A stretch of DNA of 64,000 nucleotides from Thaumasiovibrio subtropicus (GTDB lineage Bacteria; Pseudomonadota; Gammaproteobacteria; Enterobacterales; Vibrionaceae), in contig NZ_AP023054.1 of the NCBI RefSeq assembly GCF_019703835.1, forward strand, positions 124,001 to 188,000, read 5' to 3'. Position 1 is the first letter of the stretch, and each line of letters begins with the position of its first letter. Positions 1-10,130 of this stretch are shown piece after piece. The notes below the pieces were generated by a model. The model was given only the letters and a program-made list of their open reading frames with translations, searched no databases and had not been told where the DNA came from. A program made the position numbers and the translations under genes.

Positions 1-84
1 GTCGTTTCAGCCGGGCGTTTTTCTATTTAGAATGGGTGATTCTGTTCTTTCCAGTGAAGCACGCAGAGACAGGGAGGTGGGTTG

Positions 85-1431
85 ATGCGTTTTCTACCCC
101 ATAGTACGTTCACTCGTACATTAATTATCTTAGCGGGCTTGCTCATCGCGAGTCAGGTTTTCTCTTACCTTACCGTGTTGAACTATGCTCTATTGCCGAG
201 TTTGCATCAGTTCAATCGCATACTCGCTTACGAAGTACGCTTGATGCTCAATGAAGATGTAGAGCTAGAGAGTGGTGAGCTTGTCCATCTAGATACGCCG
301 TTGCGTCGAGAGCTACTCGAACAACTCGGCGTGAGTATTCATCTCGATGATGACCCTTTGTATGCGGAATACCGTAATGCATCGCCAGTGGAGTTCTTAA
401 GTCAGGAAATGAGTGACGAACTCGGCGTACCGACAGAGGTTAGGCTCGTCTTGGGTGCTGACAGTTACGTGCTATGGATAGATGTGAGTTCAATGCCCGA
501 TCAGTACCTTCGGGTGCCGCTCTCAGAACTTCAAGAAGATGATATTTCGCCACTATTTTATTACAGCCTGATCATCTCTCTGCTTGTCATCGCGGGGGGG
601 TGGTTGTTCATTCGCTTGCAAAACAGACCTCTCATGGATCTTGAACATGCCGCTTTGCAGGTAGCAAAAGCACAGCACCCGCCACCGCTACCAGAGCGAG
701 GCGCAACGGAAATTCGTTCTGTGACGCGTGCATTCAATCAAATGTCGCAGAGCATTAAACAGTTGGAAGAAGATCGCGCACTCTTGCTGGCCGGCGTGAG
801 TCATGACATTCGCACGCCATTGACACGTATTCGCTTAGCGACAGAAATGATGTCGGAAGATGATGCATATCTAGCGGATAGCATTACGAAAGATACCGAA
901 GAGTGTAATGAGATCATTGGTCAGTTTATGGCGTACTTGCGCTCAACCACTGAACATCAGATCAAAGATGTTGATATGAACGCCGTACTTGATGAAGTCA
1001 CCGAACTCGAGATGCATAACAGCTACGATCACCGTTGTGAGATTGATATCAAGACACTGCCTGAAGGTGTGCGTGGTGACCCAACAGCAATCAAGCGCTG
1101 CATTACCAACTTGATTGTTAACTCTAAGCGTTATGGTGATGGTTGGGTGAAAATGAGTGCGGGCCTGAGTCAGGATCGTCGACAAGTGTGGGTGACGGTG
1201 GAAGACAATGGGCCCGGTATTCCAAGCGATCAAGTGGCTAAGATGTTCCAACCACTCACACGTGGTGATGATGCGCGCGGCAAGTCGAGCGAAGGCACTG
1301 GCCTTGGATTGGCGATAGTCAAACGGATTATTGACCAGCATGAAGGCAGCATAGAGGTCGCAAATCGCGACGAAGGTGGTTTGAAGGTGAAGCTAAAATT
1401 ACCTCTCAAAAAGCGCGCAGATAAGCTGTAG
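85..1431 (+). CDS. envZ: Osmosensor histidine kinase EnvZ
   Basis: Inner-membrane sensor kinase that phosphorylates and dephosphorylates OmpR to control porin expression. The 448-residue protein has a first membrane segment at about residues 11-33, a periplasmic domain, a second membrane segment at about 155-178, a HAMP linker, the H-box [15 protein letters not shown] with phospho-acceptor His240, an N-box ([12 protein letters not shown]), DNGPGIP and [12 protein letters not shown]-binding boxes. Length matches E. coli EnvZ (450). A TTG at 82 is in frame, but the GGAGGTGG at 73-80 is better spaced for the ATG at 85. ompR should lie just upstream, outside the window. Convergent with recG. Confidence 0.95.
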   Translation: MRFLPHSTFTRTLIILAGLLIASQVFSYLTVLNYALLPSLHQFNRILAYEVRLMLNEDVELESGELVHLDTPLRRELLEQLGVSIHLDDDPLYAEYRNASPVEFLSQEMSDELGVPTEVRLVLGADSYVLWIDVSSMPDQYLRVPLSELQEDDISPLFYYSLIISLLVIAGGWLFIRLQNRPLMDLEHAALQVAKAQHPPPLPERGATEIRSVTRAFNQMSQSIKQLEEDRALLLAGVSHDIRTPLTRIRLATEMMSEDDAYLADSITKDTEECNEIIGQFMAYLRSTTEHQIKDVDMNAVLDEVTELEMHNSYDHRCEIDIKTLPEGVRGDPTAIKRCITNLIVNSKRYGDGWVKMSAGLSQDRRQVWVTVEDNGPGIPSDQVAKMFQPLTRGDDARGKSSEGTGLGLAIVKRIIDQHEGSIEVANRDEGGLKVKLKLPLKKRADKL

Positions 1432-1447
1432 AACGTCGCTCGTTAGT

Positions 1448-1477
1448 CACCAAACACGCATTCGAGTGTGTTTGGTG
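1448..1477. terminator. Inverted repeat between envZ and recG
   Basis: CACCAAACAC at 1448-1457 is perfectly complementary to GTGTTTGGTG at 1468-1477. It lies between the convergent stop codons of envZ and recG. No T-run follows on either strand, so it is either a weak bidirectional terminator or a 3'-end protecting hairpin. Confidence 0.5.
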
Positions 1478-1483
1478 CATTGC

Positions 1484-3589
1484 TTACGCATTGGAGTAGT
1501 TTTCTCGATGTCCTAGCCAACGTTTGATAATGGCCTCGCCGTTGGCACGATGTTGTTGCCAGATATGGCGAGCAATATTCTGTACCTGAGGAATCATGTG
1601 TTGGTCACGGACGAGATCAGCGACTTTGAAGTCGGCAAGTCCGGTCTGCTTGGTACCGAGCAGTTCTCCGGGACCGCGAATTTCTAGATCGCGCTGGGCA
1701 ATCACAAAGCCGTCATTACTTTCTCGCAGTACACCCAAACGTTTTTGAGCGGTATTGGAAAGCGGCGCTTTGTAAAGCAGCACGCAATGGCTGGCGACAG
1801 AGCCTCGACCCACACGGCCACGGAGCTGGTGGAGCTGTGCAAGTCCAAGGCGCTCGGGGTTTTCGATGATCATCAAACTGGCGTTAGGGACATCCACCCC
1901 GACTTCAATCACGGTTGTCGCGACAAGGAGGTGCAGTTCTCCCGCTTTGAACTGTGCCATGATGGCTTGTTTCTCTGCGGGCTTCATTCGGCCGTGAACA
2001 AGACCTATTTTCAGCTCGGGTAATTGCGCCGACAGCTCATCGGCAGTATCCGACGCGGCTTGCGCTTCTAGCACCTCAGATTCATCAATTAGGGTGCAGA
2101 CCCAATAGGCTTGCCGCCCCTCATCAAGGCATGCACCGCGTACCCGATCAATGATGTCTTTACGACGAGTATCAGGAATGGCAACGGTTTGAATCGGTGT
2201 TCGTCCCGGAGGAAGTTCATCAATCACGGAAGTTTCAAGATCAGCGTAGGCCGTCATGGCCAAGGTGCGAGGGATGGGGGTGGCTGTCATAATCAGTTGG
2301 TGAGGAAACTGCGCATCCTGCATCCCTTTTTCACGTAGCTCTAAGCGTTGGCCGACACCAAAACGGTGCTGTTCGTCGATAATGACGAGTGTGAGATTGT
2401 GAAATTCGACTTGGCCTTGAAAGAGGGCATGAGTGCCCACCACCATTTTCACCTCGCCAGAGGCAATGCGGGCGAGCTCTTTTTCGCGCGCTTTGCCCTT
2501 CAGTTTTCCTGCCATCCAGCCTACTTGGACATCGAGAGGATTTAGCCAGTGGGCAAAATTGATCGCATGTTGTTCCGCGAGCAACTCCGTGGGTGCCATC
2601 AGTGCCACTTGGTAGCCTTGCTCAATTGCAGTGACTGCTGCTAGCGCTGCGACTAAGGTTTTTCCTGAGCCGACATCTCCTTGTACGAGTCGCATCATTG
2701 GGTGTGGTTTAGCGAGATCGTTTTCGATATCGGCCACGACGCGAGACTGCGCACCAGTGGGAGTGAAAGGCAACGCATCAAGCAGTTGCGGCTTAAGCGT
2801 TTGGGAAGCTGGGAGTGCAATGGCGCTATCTTGCTGGCCCTTACTGCGTACCGCGAGCATAGAGAGATTTTGCGCCAATAGCTCTTCAAGGATCAAACGT
2901 TGTTGTGCAGGGTGTCGGCCGCTTTCGAGATCGTCGAGAGAGATATCGGGTGTCGGGCGATGCAAGGTATGCAGTGCTTGATTTAAGCTGATCTGGCGGT
3001 TGTACAAACCTTCAGGGAGGAGCTCAGTGACAGCCGCTTTATCCAGTAAGCCTAATGCTTGATCGGTGAGGTTACGCAGTGTCTGTTGCCGTAAACCATC
3101 CGTCGTTGGGTAAACGGGCGTTAACGTTTCTTCAAGGCGAAGTTCGGTAGGCTCGGAGAAAATGCGGTACTCCGGGTGATTGATTTCAACCCCAAACTTA
3201 CCGCGTTTAATTTCACCATAGGCTTTGACTCGGCGACCCTCAGCAAAGCTGTTTTTCATCGCGGCATTGAAGTTAAAGAAACGCAGGGTCAAGGAGCCAT
3301 TGCCATCACTGAGTCGCACGGTCAACATACGACGACGGCCCATGCTCACTTGGCAGTCCATCACTTCACCGCTGACGGTGACATGTTGGCCCGGCATCAC
3401 TGAGGCAATGGGATAAACGCGGGTGCGATCCTCATAGCGTAGCGGCAAGTGAAAGAGCAGATCTTGTACCGTAAAAATGCCAATGCGGTGCAGTTTTTCG
3501 GCGACTTTCGCGCCGACACCGCTCAAGCTAGTGAGCTCGACCGCGTTTAACATTTCACTGTGACCAAGAGATGCTGATTGGTTTTGCAT
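1484..3589 (-). CDS. recG: ATP-dependent DNA helicase RecG
   Basis: Branch-migration helicase that processes stalled forks and Holliday junctions. The N-terminal wedge/OB region precedes a superfamily 2 helicase core with Walker A GDVGSGKT, the DEQH box (IIDEQHRFG) and the TATPIPRTLA and QLRGRVGRG motifs. The chosen ATG at 3589 gives 701 residues and has an AAGGCG Shine-Dalgarno. The frame extends upstream to 3652, but E. coli RecG is 693 residues and begins close to the SLSGVGAKVAEKL element, so the longer start is unlikely. Downstream of spoT and trmH, as in enterics. Confidence 0.95.
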   Translation of the reverse strand: MQNQSASLGHSEMLNAVELTSLSGVGAKVAEKLHRIGIFTVQDLLFHLPLRYEDRTRVYPIASVMPGQHVTVSGEVMDCQVSMGRRRMLTVRLSDGNGSLTLRFFNFNAAMKNSFAEGRRVKAYGEIKRGKFGVEINHPEYRIFSEPTELRLEETLTPVYPTTDGLRQQTLRNLTDQALGLLDKAAVTELLPEGLYNRQISLNQALHTLHRPTPDISLDDLESGRHPAQQRLILEELLAQNLSMLAVRSKGQQDSAIALPASQTLKPQLLDALPFTPTGAQSRVVADIENDLAKPHPMMRLVQGDVGSGKTLVAALAAVTAIEQGYQVALMAPTELLAEQHAINFAHWLNPLDVQVGWMAGKLKGKAREKELARIASGEVKMVVGTHALFQGQVEFHNLTLVIIDEQHRFGVGQRLELREKGMQDAQFPHQLIMTATPIPRTLAMTAYADLETSVIDELPPGRTPIQTVAIPDTRRKDIIDRVRGACLDEGRQAYWVCTLIDESEVLEAQAASDTADELSAQLPELKIGLVHGRMKPAEKQAIMAQFKAGELHLLVATTVIEVGVDVPNASLMIIENPERLGLAQLHQLRGRVGRGSVASHCVLLYKAPLSNTAQKRLGVLRESNDGFVIAQRDLEIRGPGELLGTKQTGLADFKVADLVRDQHMIPQVQNIARHIWQQHRANGEAIIKRWLGHRENYSNA

Positions 3590-3721
3590 GATTGCGCCTT
3601 GCCGCCTGCCGTTATCTGTAGTCAATATACTGTACGGCCATACAGGATGCAAAGGCTCAAGACGCGATAAACGTAGCAGGGCAACGCATTTAAGTGAACA
3701 CGGTAAAGAGAATTGAGCGGG

Positions 3722-4411
3722 TTATTTCCCCGCTTGCATGGCTGCCCACCAGGCATCATCCGCAACGATTTGACCTTGCTCATCAATTTGAGGGTAAGGC
3801 AGCCCTTTGCGTTTGGCGACTTTCGCCAATACAGGATGGCCACGTTCAAACAGGGTGCGATTTATCTCTTCTGCCGGAATGGCACTGATGTCATTGTTAT
3901 ACATGCCTGCTTGGTCACGTTGACGTTGTGCTTCATACAAAATCAATGCACTGGCAACCGAGACATTTAGCGACTGCACCATGCCTACCATGGGAATAAT
4001 GATATCCTGGTCAGCCATAGCGAGTGCTTGTTGTGAAATGCCCGTTTTCTCATTACCTAGGATAATCGCCGTTGGTTTGGTGTAATCAATCTCACGAAAA
4101 TCGACCGCGGTATCAGAGAGGTGGGTCGCCAAAATCTGCATGCCTTGTTGCTTGAGTTCGCCGACTGCGTCCGCCATCGTTGGGTGTGTTTGTACTTCGA
4201 CCCAATTACGTGCGCCTGCTGAGGTGTGGCTAAGCGTTCTCATCTCTTCCGTTGGCCACACGGCGTGGACACGGTGCAAGCCAGTCGCGTCAGCGCTGCG
4301 AATGATGGCTGACACATTGTTAGGTTTGTGGACTTCTTCAAGGCAGACGGTGAGGTCAGTTTGGCGGGCTTTCAAAACCGCTTGAATGCGGGCAAATCTT
4401 TCTGGACTCAT
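3722..4411 (-). CDS. trmH: tRNA (guanosine(18)-2'-O)-methyltransferase TrmH
   Basis: SPOUT-class methyltransferase that 2'-O-methylates G18 in the tRNA D-loop. The 229 residues match E. coli TrmH (SpoU). Visible family motifs are NNVSAIIRSADATG near the N-terminus, ILGNEKTGIS, and the knot motif IPMVGMVQSLNVSVASALIL, followed by a C-terminal extension typical of TrmH rather than TrmL. Lies between spoT and recG, the standard gammaproteobacterial arrangement. Confidence 0.95.
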   Translation of the reverse strand: MSPERFARIQAVLKARQTDLTVCLEEVHKPNNVSAIIRSADATGLHRVHAVWPTEEMRTLSHTSAGARNWVEVQTHPTMADAVGELKQQGMQILATHLSDTAVDFREIDYTKPTAIILGNEKTGISQQALAMADQDIIIPMVGMVQSLNVSVASALILYEAQRQRDQAGMYNNDISAIPAEEINRTLFERGHPVLAKVAKRKGLPYPQIDEQGQIVADDAWWAAMQAGK

Positions 4412-4428
4412 GGTGACTTCTCAAACAA

Positions 4429-4472
4429 AACGCCCCAGCTACTGCGTTTGTGAACGCGGTATCAGGGGCGCT
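4429..4472 (-). terminator. spoT terminator with nested stem
   Basis: On the minus strand GCGCCCC and GGGGCG (arms at 4465-4470 and 4431-4436) enclose a second inner stem GCGTT/AACGC, and the outer arm runs straight into TTTTGTTT. It sits between spoT and trmH, so trmH expression must rely on read-through or its own promoter. Confidence 0.6.
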
Positions 4473-4496
4473 TAATACTAACTTATTGTTACCGAA

Positions 4497-6602
4497 CTAG
4501 TTCTTCTGACGCGATACCTTAACGATATTCGGCATCACTCGGATGCGGCGCATGATATCGGCTAACTGAATCCGATCACGTGCGGTAAGACGGACGTTGA
4601 CGACATAAAGTCGGCCGTCTTTCTCTTCCGTCGCGAGACCGTGAATATTCGAACCGGTTTTGGCAATGGTATTGGTCAGATCAGCAAGGGCACCTTGGTG
4701 GTTGTTCACCTCAATCCGCAAGACAGTGATGAACTCTTGCTCTGTATCTTCACTCCACTCGACCGCCATGTACTTATCCGATTCGCGCTGATAGCCACGG
4801 ATATTGGCACACTCTTCGCGGTGGATAACTAAGCCCCGTCCCGGACTAATATGGCCGATGATCGGATCGCCTTTAATCGGGTGACAACAGTTGGCATAGG
4901 TCAACAAAATGCCATCAGCACCACGGATAGGTAAGCGGTTCTCTTCTGGACTGGTTAACTCTTCAGCATTGCCGAGCAGACGACGAGCGATAACGATACT
5001 CATGGACTCACCGAGACCGATTGATGCCAAGAGGTCATCCATGGTGTCGAGTTTCAGATCACCTAACACGATAGAGAGGTTATCTGGATCGACTTCATCA
5101 ATTTTGGTTTCACCCAAGGCATGATTCAGCAGACGACGTCCCAGATGGATAGACTCTTCGCGGCGCATCGTTTTCAGTACTTGACGTATCTTGGTGCGCG
5201 CACGCGAGGTGACAACATAGTTTAACCACGCGGCATTCGGACGGGCACCCGGTGCGATAATGATATCAATGGTTTGACCGTTCTTAAGCGGCTTGCTAAG
5301 CGGATAAGGTTGACGATCAACACGACAACCAACACAAGCATTACCAACATCGGTATGTACTGCGTAGGCGAAGTCGACCGCCGTCGCGCCAACAGGAAGC
5401 TCAACAATGCGCCCTTTTGGCGTAAAGACGAACAACTCATCGGGGAAGAGATCAGATTTAACGTTCTCAATGAACTCGAAAGAGTTACCCGCACTTTGTT
5501 GAAGCTCAAGCAGGCTTTGCATCCAGCGTTGGGCTTTGACTTGTGCTGTCGTTCCGCTGTTTCGATCGCCGTCGGACTTGTACACCCAGTGCGCGGCAAC
5601 ACCGCGATCTGCCATCTGATCCATCTCTTCAGTACGGATCTGAATCTCGACAGGTGCACCATGCGGGCCAATCATAGAGGTGTGCAACGATTGATAACCG
5701 TTTGCTTTGGGTACCGCGATGTAATCTTTAAAACGCCCCGGGCGAGGTTTGTAAAGCGTATGTACCTGACCCAGCACGCGATAACAAGTATCGACACTGT
5801 CCACAATGGCGCGGAAAGCATAGATATCCATGATACTGTGGAAGCGCTGCTCTTTACTCTTCATCTTGTTGTAGATGGAATAAAGGTTCTTCTCACGCCC
5901 AAACACACGGCCTTGGATTCCTGCATCATTCAGACGACCTTCAATCTCTGAATGGATGCGAGTGATCATCTCTTTGCGGTTACCACGCGCGGCGGCAACA
6001 ACCTCTTTAAGGACTCGATAACGGTTAGGATAGAGGGCTTCAAAGCCGAGCTCTTCTAACTCTACTTTAATGTTATGAATACCAAGGCGATGAGCCAGAG
6101 GAGAGAAAATTTCAAGGGTTTCACGGGCAATTCGGCGCTTCTTGTCTGGGCGTAAGGCGCCCAAGGTGCGCATATTGTGCGTTCGGTCTGCCAGCTTGAT
6201 GAGGATAACGCGGATATCTTGCGTCATCGCCATGATCATTTTACGGAAGTTTTCGGCTTGCGCTTCTTTTCGGTCACGGAATTTCAGTTTATCGAGCTTA
6301 GAGACACCATCTACGAGTTCAGCAACGGTTGAGCCAAAACGCGCATCTAAGTCTTCTTTGGTGACTTCGGTATCTTCGATAACATCGTGGAGAAGTGCTG
6401 CTTGTAACGTCTCGTGATCGAGATGCATTTCCGCAAGAATACGGGCAACCGCAACAGGATGGATAATGTAAGGCTCACCGCTAGAGCGGAACTGGCCTTC
6501 GTGGGCATCGCGCGCGACGAGATAAGCCTGCCGAAGAGCCTCTACTTGAGGCTCTGACAGGTAATCGACTGCGACTTCTTTCAGGCTTTCAAACCAAGAC
6601 AA
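4497..6602 (-). CDS. spoT: Bifunctional (p)ppGpp synthetase/hydrolase SpoT
   Basis: Controls the stringent-response alarmone, mainly as a ppGpp hydrolase with weak synthetase activity. The 701 residues (E. coli 702) show the N-terminal HD hydrolase with ALLHDVIEDT, the RelA/SpoT synthetase domain (about residues 200-350), a TGS domain starting near DELFVFTPKG, and a C-terminal ACT domain (ITVLRIEVNNHQGALADL). The HD box is intact, so hydrolase activity is expected. Third gene of gmk-rpoZ-spoT, 17 bases after rpoZ. Confidence 0.97.
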   Translation of the reverse strand: MSWFESLKEVAVDYLSEPQVEALRQAYLVARDAHEGQFRSSGEPYIIHPVAVARILAEMHLDHETLQAALLHDVIEDTEVTKEDLDARFGSTVAELVDGVSKLDKLKFRDRKEAQAENFRKMIMAMTQDIRVILIKLADRTHNMRTLGALRPDKKRRIARETLEIFSPLAHRLGIHNIKVELEELGFEALYPNRYRVLKEVVAAARGNRKEMITRIHSEIEGRLNDAGIQGRVFGREKNLYSIYNKMKSKEQRFHSIMDIYAFRAIVDSVDTCYRVLGQVHTLYKPRPGRFKDYIAVPKANGYQSLHTSMIGPHGAPVEIQIRTEEMDQMADRGVAAHWVYKSDGDRNSGTTAQVKAQRWMQSLLELQQSAGNSFEFIENVKSDLFPDELFVFTPKGRIVELPVGATAVDFAYAVHTDVGNACVGCRVDRQPYPLSKPLKNGQTIDIIIAPGARPNAAWLNYVVTSRARTKIRQVLKTMRREESIHLGRRLLNHALGETKIDEVDPDNLSIVLGDLKLDTMDDLLASIGLGESMSIVIARRLLGNAEELTSPEENRLPIRGADGILLTYANCCHPIKGDPIIGHISPGRGLVIHREECANIRGYQRESDKYMAVEWSEDTEQEFITVLRIEVNNHQGALADLTNTIAKTGSNIHGLATEEKDGRLYVVNVRLTARDRIQLADIMRRIRVMPNIVKVSRQKN

Positions 6603-6619
6603 ATTGCCTGCTTCCTGAA

Positions 6620-6892
6620 TTAACGATCGCCAGCAATAGAGCTCACAGCTGCTAGTTCAGCGGCTTCCTGCTCTTGTTGCTCTTGACGCTCACGTGCATC
6701 AAGGACTTCCTTGTTGATAAGACCTTCTTCGATTTCGCGAAGGCTAATAACGGTTGTCTTGTCGTTCTCTTCTGGAACCAGTGGATCCTTGCCACCAGTC
6801 TGCATTTGACGAGCGCGACGCGCAGCGACCAATACTAGGTCGAAACGGTTACCAATTTTTTCAACAGCATCTTGAACAGTTACGCGTGCCAT
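6620..6892 (-). CDS. rpoZ: RNA polymerase omega subunit
   Basis: Small RNA polymerase subunit that helps assemble beta' and forms part of a ppGpp site. The 90 residues begin [20 protein letters not shown] and contain the AARRARQMQ core motif, both nearly invariant in the family. Located between gmk and spoT in the usual operon, with 17 bases to spoT. Confidence 0.97.
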   Translation of the reverse strand: MARVTVQDAVEKIGNRFDLVLVAARRARQMQTGGKDPLVPEENDKTTVISLREIEEGLINKEVLDARERQEQQEQEAAELAAVSSIAGDR

Positions 6893-6944
6893 CGAGGACT
6901 CCAGTGGTTAATTAACGAATAAGAGGAAAATTGTACAAAATTGT

Positions 6945-7571
6945 TTAATCTTCTGCCAGTAGGCCTTTTAGCATATCTGCATGCTTTTCAGCTTGCTTGT
7001 GCTGACCTAAGCGCTCGGCACGAAGGACGGCTTTCATATCCATCACCGCGACATCAAAATCATCATTTACAATGACATAGTCATATTCATTGTAATGTGA
7101 AATCTCAGAGCGCGCTTCTGACATACGTTTTGCAATCACTTCAGCGCTGTCTTGACCACGGGCATTCAATCGGCGCTCCAGCTCAACGCGAGAGGGGGGC
7201 AGAATGAAAATGCTGCGTGCTTCTGGCATTTGCTCACGGATTTGACGAGCACCTTGCCAATCAATATCTAAAAAGACATCGATGCCTTTCTCAAGGTTGT
7301 CTTCAATCCATGGGCGAGAAGTACCATAGTAGTTACCGAATACTTCTGCATATTCCAAAAACGCGTTTTCAGCGATCAAGGCTTTAAATTGCTCTTTGGT
7401 GACAAAGTTGTAATGCACACCGTCTTCTTCACCAGGGCGTGGGTCGCGTGTCGTGTGCGATACGGACACTTTCATGGCATAAGTCGGGTTCTTTTCCATT
7501 AAAGCGGAAATGATGCTCGATTTGCCAGCGCCACTTGGGGCAGAGACGATATAAAGAGTGCCTTTACTCAT
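6945..7571 (-). CDS. gmk: Guanylate kinase
   Basis: Phosphorylates GMP to GDP with ATP. The P-loop [10 protein letters not shown] lies at residues 8-17 from the chosen start, followed by the GMP-binding stretch [11 protein letters not shown]. The frame extends 14 codons further up to 7613, but the ATG at 7571 gives [14 protein letters not shown], which aligns with the E. coli N-terminus and gives 208 residues (E. coli 207). First gene of the gmk-rpoZ-spoT operon. Confidence 0.96.
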   Translation of the reverse strand: MSKGTLYIVSAPSGAGKSSIISALMEKNPTYAMKVSVSHTTRDPRPGEEDGVHYNFVTKEQFKALIAENAFLEYAEVFGNYYGTSRPWIEDNLEKGIDVFLDIDWQGARQIREQMPEARSIFILPPSRVELERRLNARGQDSAEVIAKRMSEARSEISHYNEYDYVIVNDDFDVAVMDMKAVLRAERLGQHKQAEKHADMLKGLLAED

Positions 7572-7733
7572 TGTGTTGTTCACCAAGTAATAGAGGGTCG
7601 CGCAGGGTATCATGATCTGCGTAAAAAATGAATCCGATGTTTGATCAAATTTTCATCTCACTACGATCTTGGCCTTTTTACCAGTGTAATCGATGCTTTG
7701 GCTCAGAACTGTGTCAGTTTGGTGATGAAGAGT

Positions 7734-7762
7734 AAAAAAACCGCTACCTTCCTTGGTAGTGG
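7734..7762 (-). terminator. Terminator of the ABC importer operon
   Basis: On the minus strand CCACTACC (7755-7762) pairs with GGTAGCGG (7741-7748) with one G-U pair, followed by seven Ts (7734-7740). It lies just downstream of the ATPase stop at 7826. Confidence 0.75.
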
Positions 7763-7825
7763 CGTGTTGTGAACAGCCGTGCGATAAGGCTTTTGGGTGT
7801 ATTTTAAAAGGCCGTAATCAGTAAA

Positions 7826-9307
7826 CTAGTTGGTTGAGAGTGATAATGCCTCAGAGGCCAAGGCCTGATCGCTTTGTGGGGTGAGATCGATGACTTGGTC
7901 ACAAAGTGCGTTGAGTGCCGCTTTATCGTGACTGATTAGAATAAGCCCACACGCCTGTTCAGTGGCGACGTCGACCAGTAGCTGCAGGGTTTCCATCGCA
8001 GTAATGGGGTCGAGGCGCGAGGTAGGCTCGTCAGCGACTAACAACTTAGGCCCCATGAGTAGCGCGCGCAATATGGCAAAGCGCTGCAGTTCGCCTCCGG
8101 AGACATTGACCGGTGTTCTAGCCAGTAACTCCTTGCTGAGGTTCAATCTCGTCATCAAGGCACTCTGACGGCAGTGCTCAAAAGGTTTGAGCTGCTGAAT
8201 ATCATCCAAGAGCTGTTGTAGTGTGACTTGATGAGCAAAGGCACTGGGTGGGTCTTGATAGAGCTTCAGTGCTTCACCGCGTTTTAAATCTTGCCCCAAT
8301 ACCCCTTCTTGAGGGGGGAGCTGTTTGAGAAGAATGTCGGCGAGTGTCGATTTCCCACTCCCACTGTCGCCACTCAGCCCTAAGATCCCACCTTGATGCA
8401 GTGAGAAACTCAGCTGCCTGAACAGAGTCTTTCCTCCACGAGCCATACCGATGTTTTCAGCAATCAGCAGTGGTCGCGCGCTTTTAAGCGTATTTTCCGG
8501 ATTTGGGCGCTGAAGGTACGCCGGGGTCGCAGTGATTAAGGCTTTTGCATACCTTGATTGCGGAGAGGCAAAAAGCTGCGCTGCGGGTTGGCGTTCCATG
8601 ATTTGACCGCGCTTCATAACAATGACTTCGCCACCTAGCGCTTTCGCCACCTCAATGTCATGGGTAATGGTTAGCAAGGCACCTTTCTTGCGATGGCGTT
8701 GCAGTAGGCTGATCACTTGATCGCGGCGACTGGCATCGAGTCCTTTGGTTGGTTCGTCTGCAATCAATACCTCCGCACCAGCCTGTGTGGCACAGAGATA
8801 GGCGACGCGCTGCGCCATCCCGCCAGAAAGTTCAGACGGGTACTTATCGCCATCATGCTCGAGTCCAAATTGGCTTAACTTGGTATTCGCATCATCACGT
8901 GCTGCCGAAGCTGGCGCTTTAAAAAGTAATTGATCAACCTCGGCGATTTGTTGGCGTGCTGCTTTGACTGGGTTTAATGCTAGCCAAGGCTCCTGTGGCA
9001 GCATGGCAATTTTGCGTCCCCAGAGCTGCTCTAACTCATTACGAGACATCTCCGCTTGCGATTGACCGAAGAGCTGAATATCGCCCTGTTGCTGCAAGCT
9101 CGTTGGCAAAATACCGACGATGGCTTGCGCTAACAGGCTCTTGCCTGAACCGGTTTCACCTAAAATGGTGATGGGTTGATGCGGCAATAAGGTCAGTGAT
9201 AGCGGCGCTAACAGACATTTTTTACCTGCGTGGATGGTCAAGTCAGTGACGGTTAACGAAGCGTGTTGCGCTGTTTCCGACGCAGGTGCATTAGTTTGCA
9301 ATGTCAT
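7826..9307 (-). CDS. ABC transporter ATPase with two fused nucleotide-binding domains (nickel/opine/peptide type)
   Basis: Energises the importer encoded by the three upstream genes. Two complete ATPase domains are present: the first has GETGSGKS, ELSGGMAQR and VLIADEPTKGLD; the second has GDSGSGKS, NVSGGELQR and LLVADEPTSRLD. In the nickel/dipeptide family these are normally two genes (NikD and NikE, DppD and DppF), so this is a natural fusion as in YejF. The ATG at 9307 has GGGAGAAG upstream and overlaps the permease 3' end by 17 bases, indicating translational coupling; a longer frame to 9391 lies entirely inside the permease gene. The closing DLTPQ region is an ordinary C-terminus. Confidence 0.9.
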   Translation of the reverse strand: MTLQTNAPASETAQHASLTVTDLTIHAGKKCLLAPLSLTLLPHQPITILGETGSGKSLLAQAIVGILPTSLQQQGDIQLFGQSQAEMSRNELEQLWGRKIAMLPQEPWLALNPVKAARQQIAEVDQLLFKAPASAARDDANTKLSQFGLEHDGDKYPSELSGGMAQRVAYLCATQAGAEVLIADEPTKGLDASRRDQVISLLQRHRKKGALLTITHDIEVAKALGGEVIVMKRGQIMERQPAAQLFASPQSRYAKALITATPAYLQRPNPENTLKSARPLLIAENIGMARGGKTLFRQLSFSLHQGGILGLSGDSGSGKSTLADILLKQLPPQEGVLGQDLKRGEALKLYQDPPSAFAHQVTLQQLLDDIQQLKPFEHCRQSALMTRLNLSKELLARTPVNVSGGELQRFAILRALLMGPKLLVADEPTSRLDPITAMETLQLLVDVATEQACGLILISHDKAALNALCDQVIDLTPQSDQALASEALSLSTN

Positions 9308-10130
9308 TGTCTTCTCCCTGAGTGAGCAGATAGAAACTGAAGACCAGTAACATGATGACGATGATCGGCTGGAGTAACACCCAAGGGGCATCTTGGTAGT
9401 AGCGGAATAACTCCACCATCATGAGGCCGAGTTCGGCATGGGGTGGACGTAGACCGACATGAAGAAAGCCGATTGAGGCGAGTGCCAAAATCGCATTACC
9501 CGCACCAAAACAGGCAAGGACCAAGACATCACGACGGCAAGCAGGCCACAAGTGACGCTTGAAGATGTACCAATCGCTGAAACCGTACAGCTGCGAGGCT
9601 TCGACGGCCGGCGAGTTCACCGCAGTGCGCGCATGGCTGCGAACAACGCGAAAGTACTCAATCGAAAGTATTAAGGAGATTGCCATATAGAGAATAAGGA
9701 ATGAGCCGGGAACAATCGCGCCAAACAGCAGCACCAATACCAGCCCGGGCATGGCGAGAATGACATTGACGGCAAAGGAAAAGCTGCGATCCCACCAACC
9801 CTGTTTCCAACCTGCCAGTACCCCAGCGCTAATACCCAGTAGGGCAGAGGTGATAACGCTCAAGACCGCCATGCTGAGTGACGTGATGATGGCGTCGGCT
9901 AATCGGCTGACATTGCTGCGACCAAACTGATCGGTACCTAGTGGCTCTTGCCAAGTCGGTGTTGCAAACGCATTACTTAGGTTTTGTAGGGCTGGATCAT
10001 AGTTAAAGCACAGCGCTTCAATCAGCAGAAAAAGTCCAAAACTACATAAAATCGCTAGCCCAATGCGCTGGGCGTGTGTCAGGGTTCGCCACAGTGATGT
10101 TGGCGCTACGACGAAGGATAAGGATGTCAT
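9291..10130 (-). CDS. ABC transporter permease, NikC/DppC type
   Basis: Second inner-membrane subunit of the importer. The 279 residues match NikC (277). It begins with a cytoplasmic segment and a membrane helix (IGLAILCSFGLFLLIEALCF), followed by the QEPLGTDQFGRSNVSRL motif diagnostic of DppC/NikC-type permeases (GTDxxGRD-like), then several hydrophobic helices. Start overlaps the stop of the upstream permease by 4 bases (ATGA). Substrate cannot be deduced from this subunit. Confidence 0.88.
   Translation of the reverse strand: MTSLSFVVAPTSLWRTLTHAQRIGLAILCSFGLFLLIEALCFNYDPALQNLSNAFATPTWQEPLGTDQFGRSNVSRLADAIITSLSMAVLSVITSALLGISAGVLAGWKQGWWDRSFSFAVNVILAMPGLVLVLLFGAIVPGSFLILYMAISLILSIEYFRVVRSHARTAVNSPAVEASQLYGFSDWYIFKRHLWPACRRDVLVLACFGAGNAILALASIGFLHVGLRPPHAELGLMMVELFRYYQDAPWVLLQPIIVIMLLVFSFYLLTQGEDNDIAN

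Noticed and set aside
5274..5951. 225-codon open frame on the plus strand
   Set aside because: Lies wholly antisense to spoT, has no recognisable motif or ribosome-binding site, and mirrors spoT codon structure.
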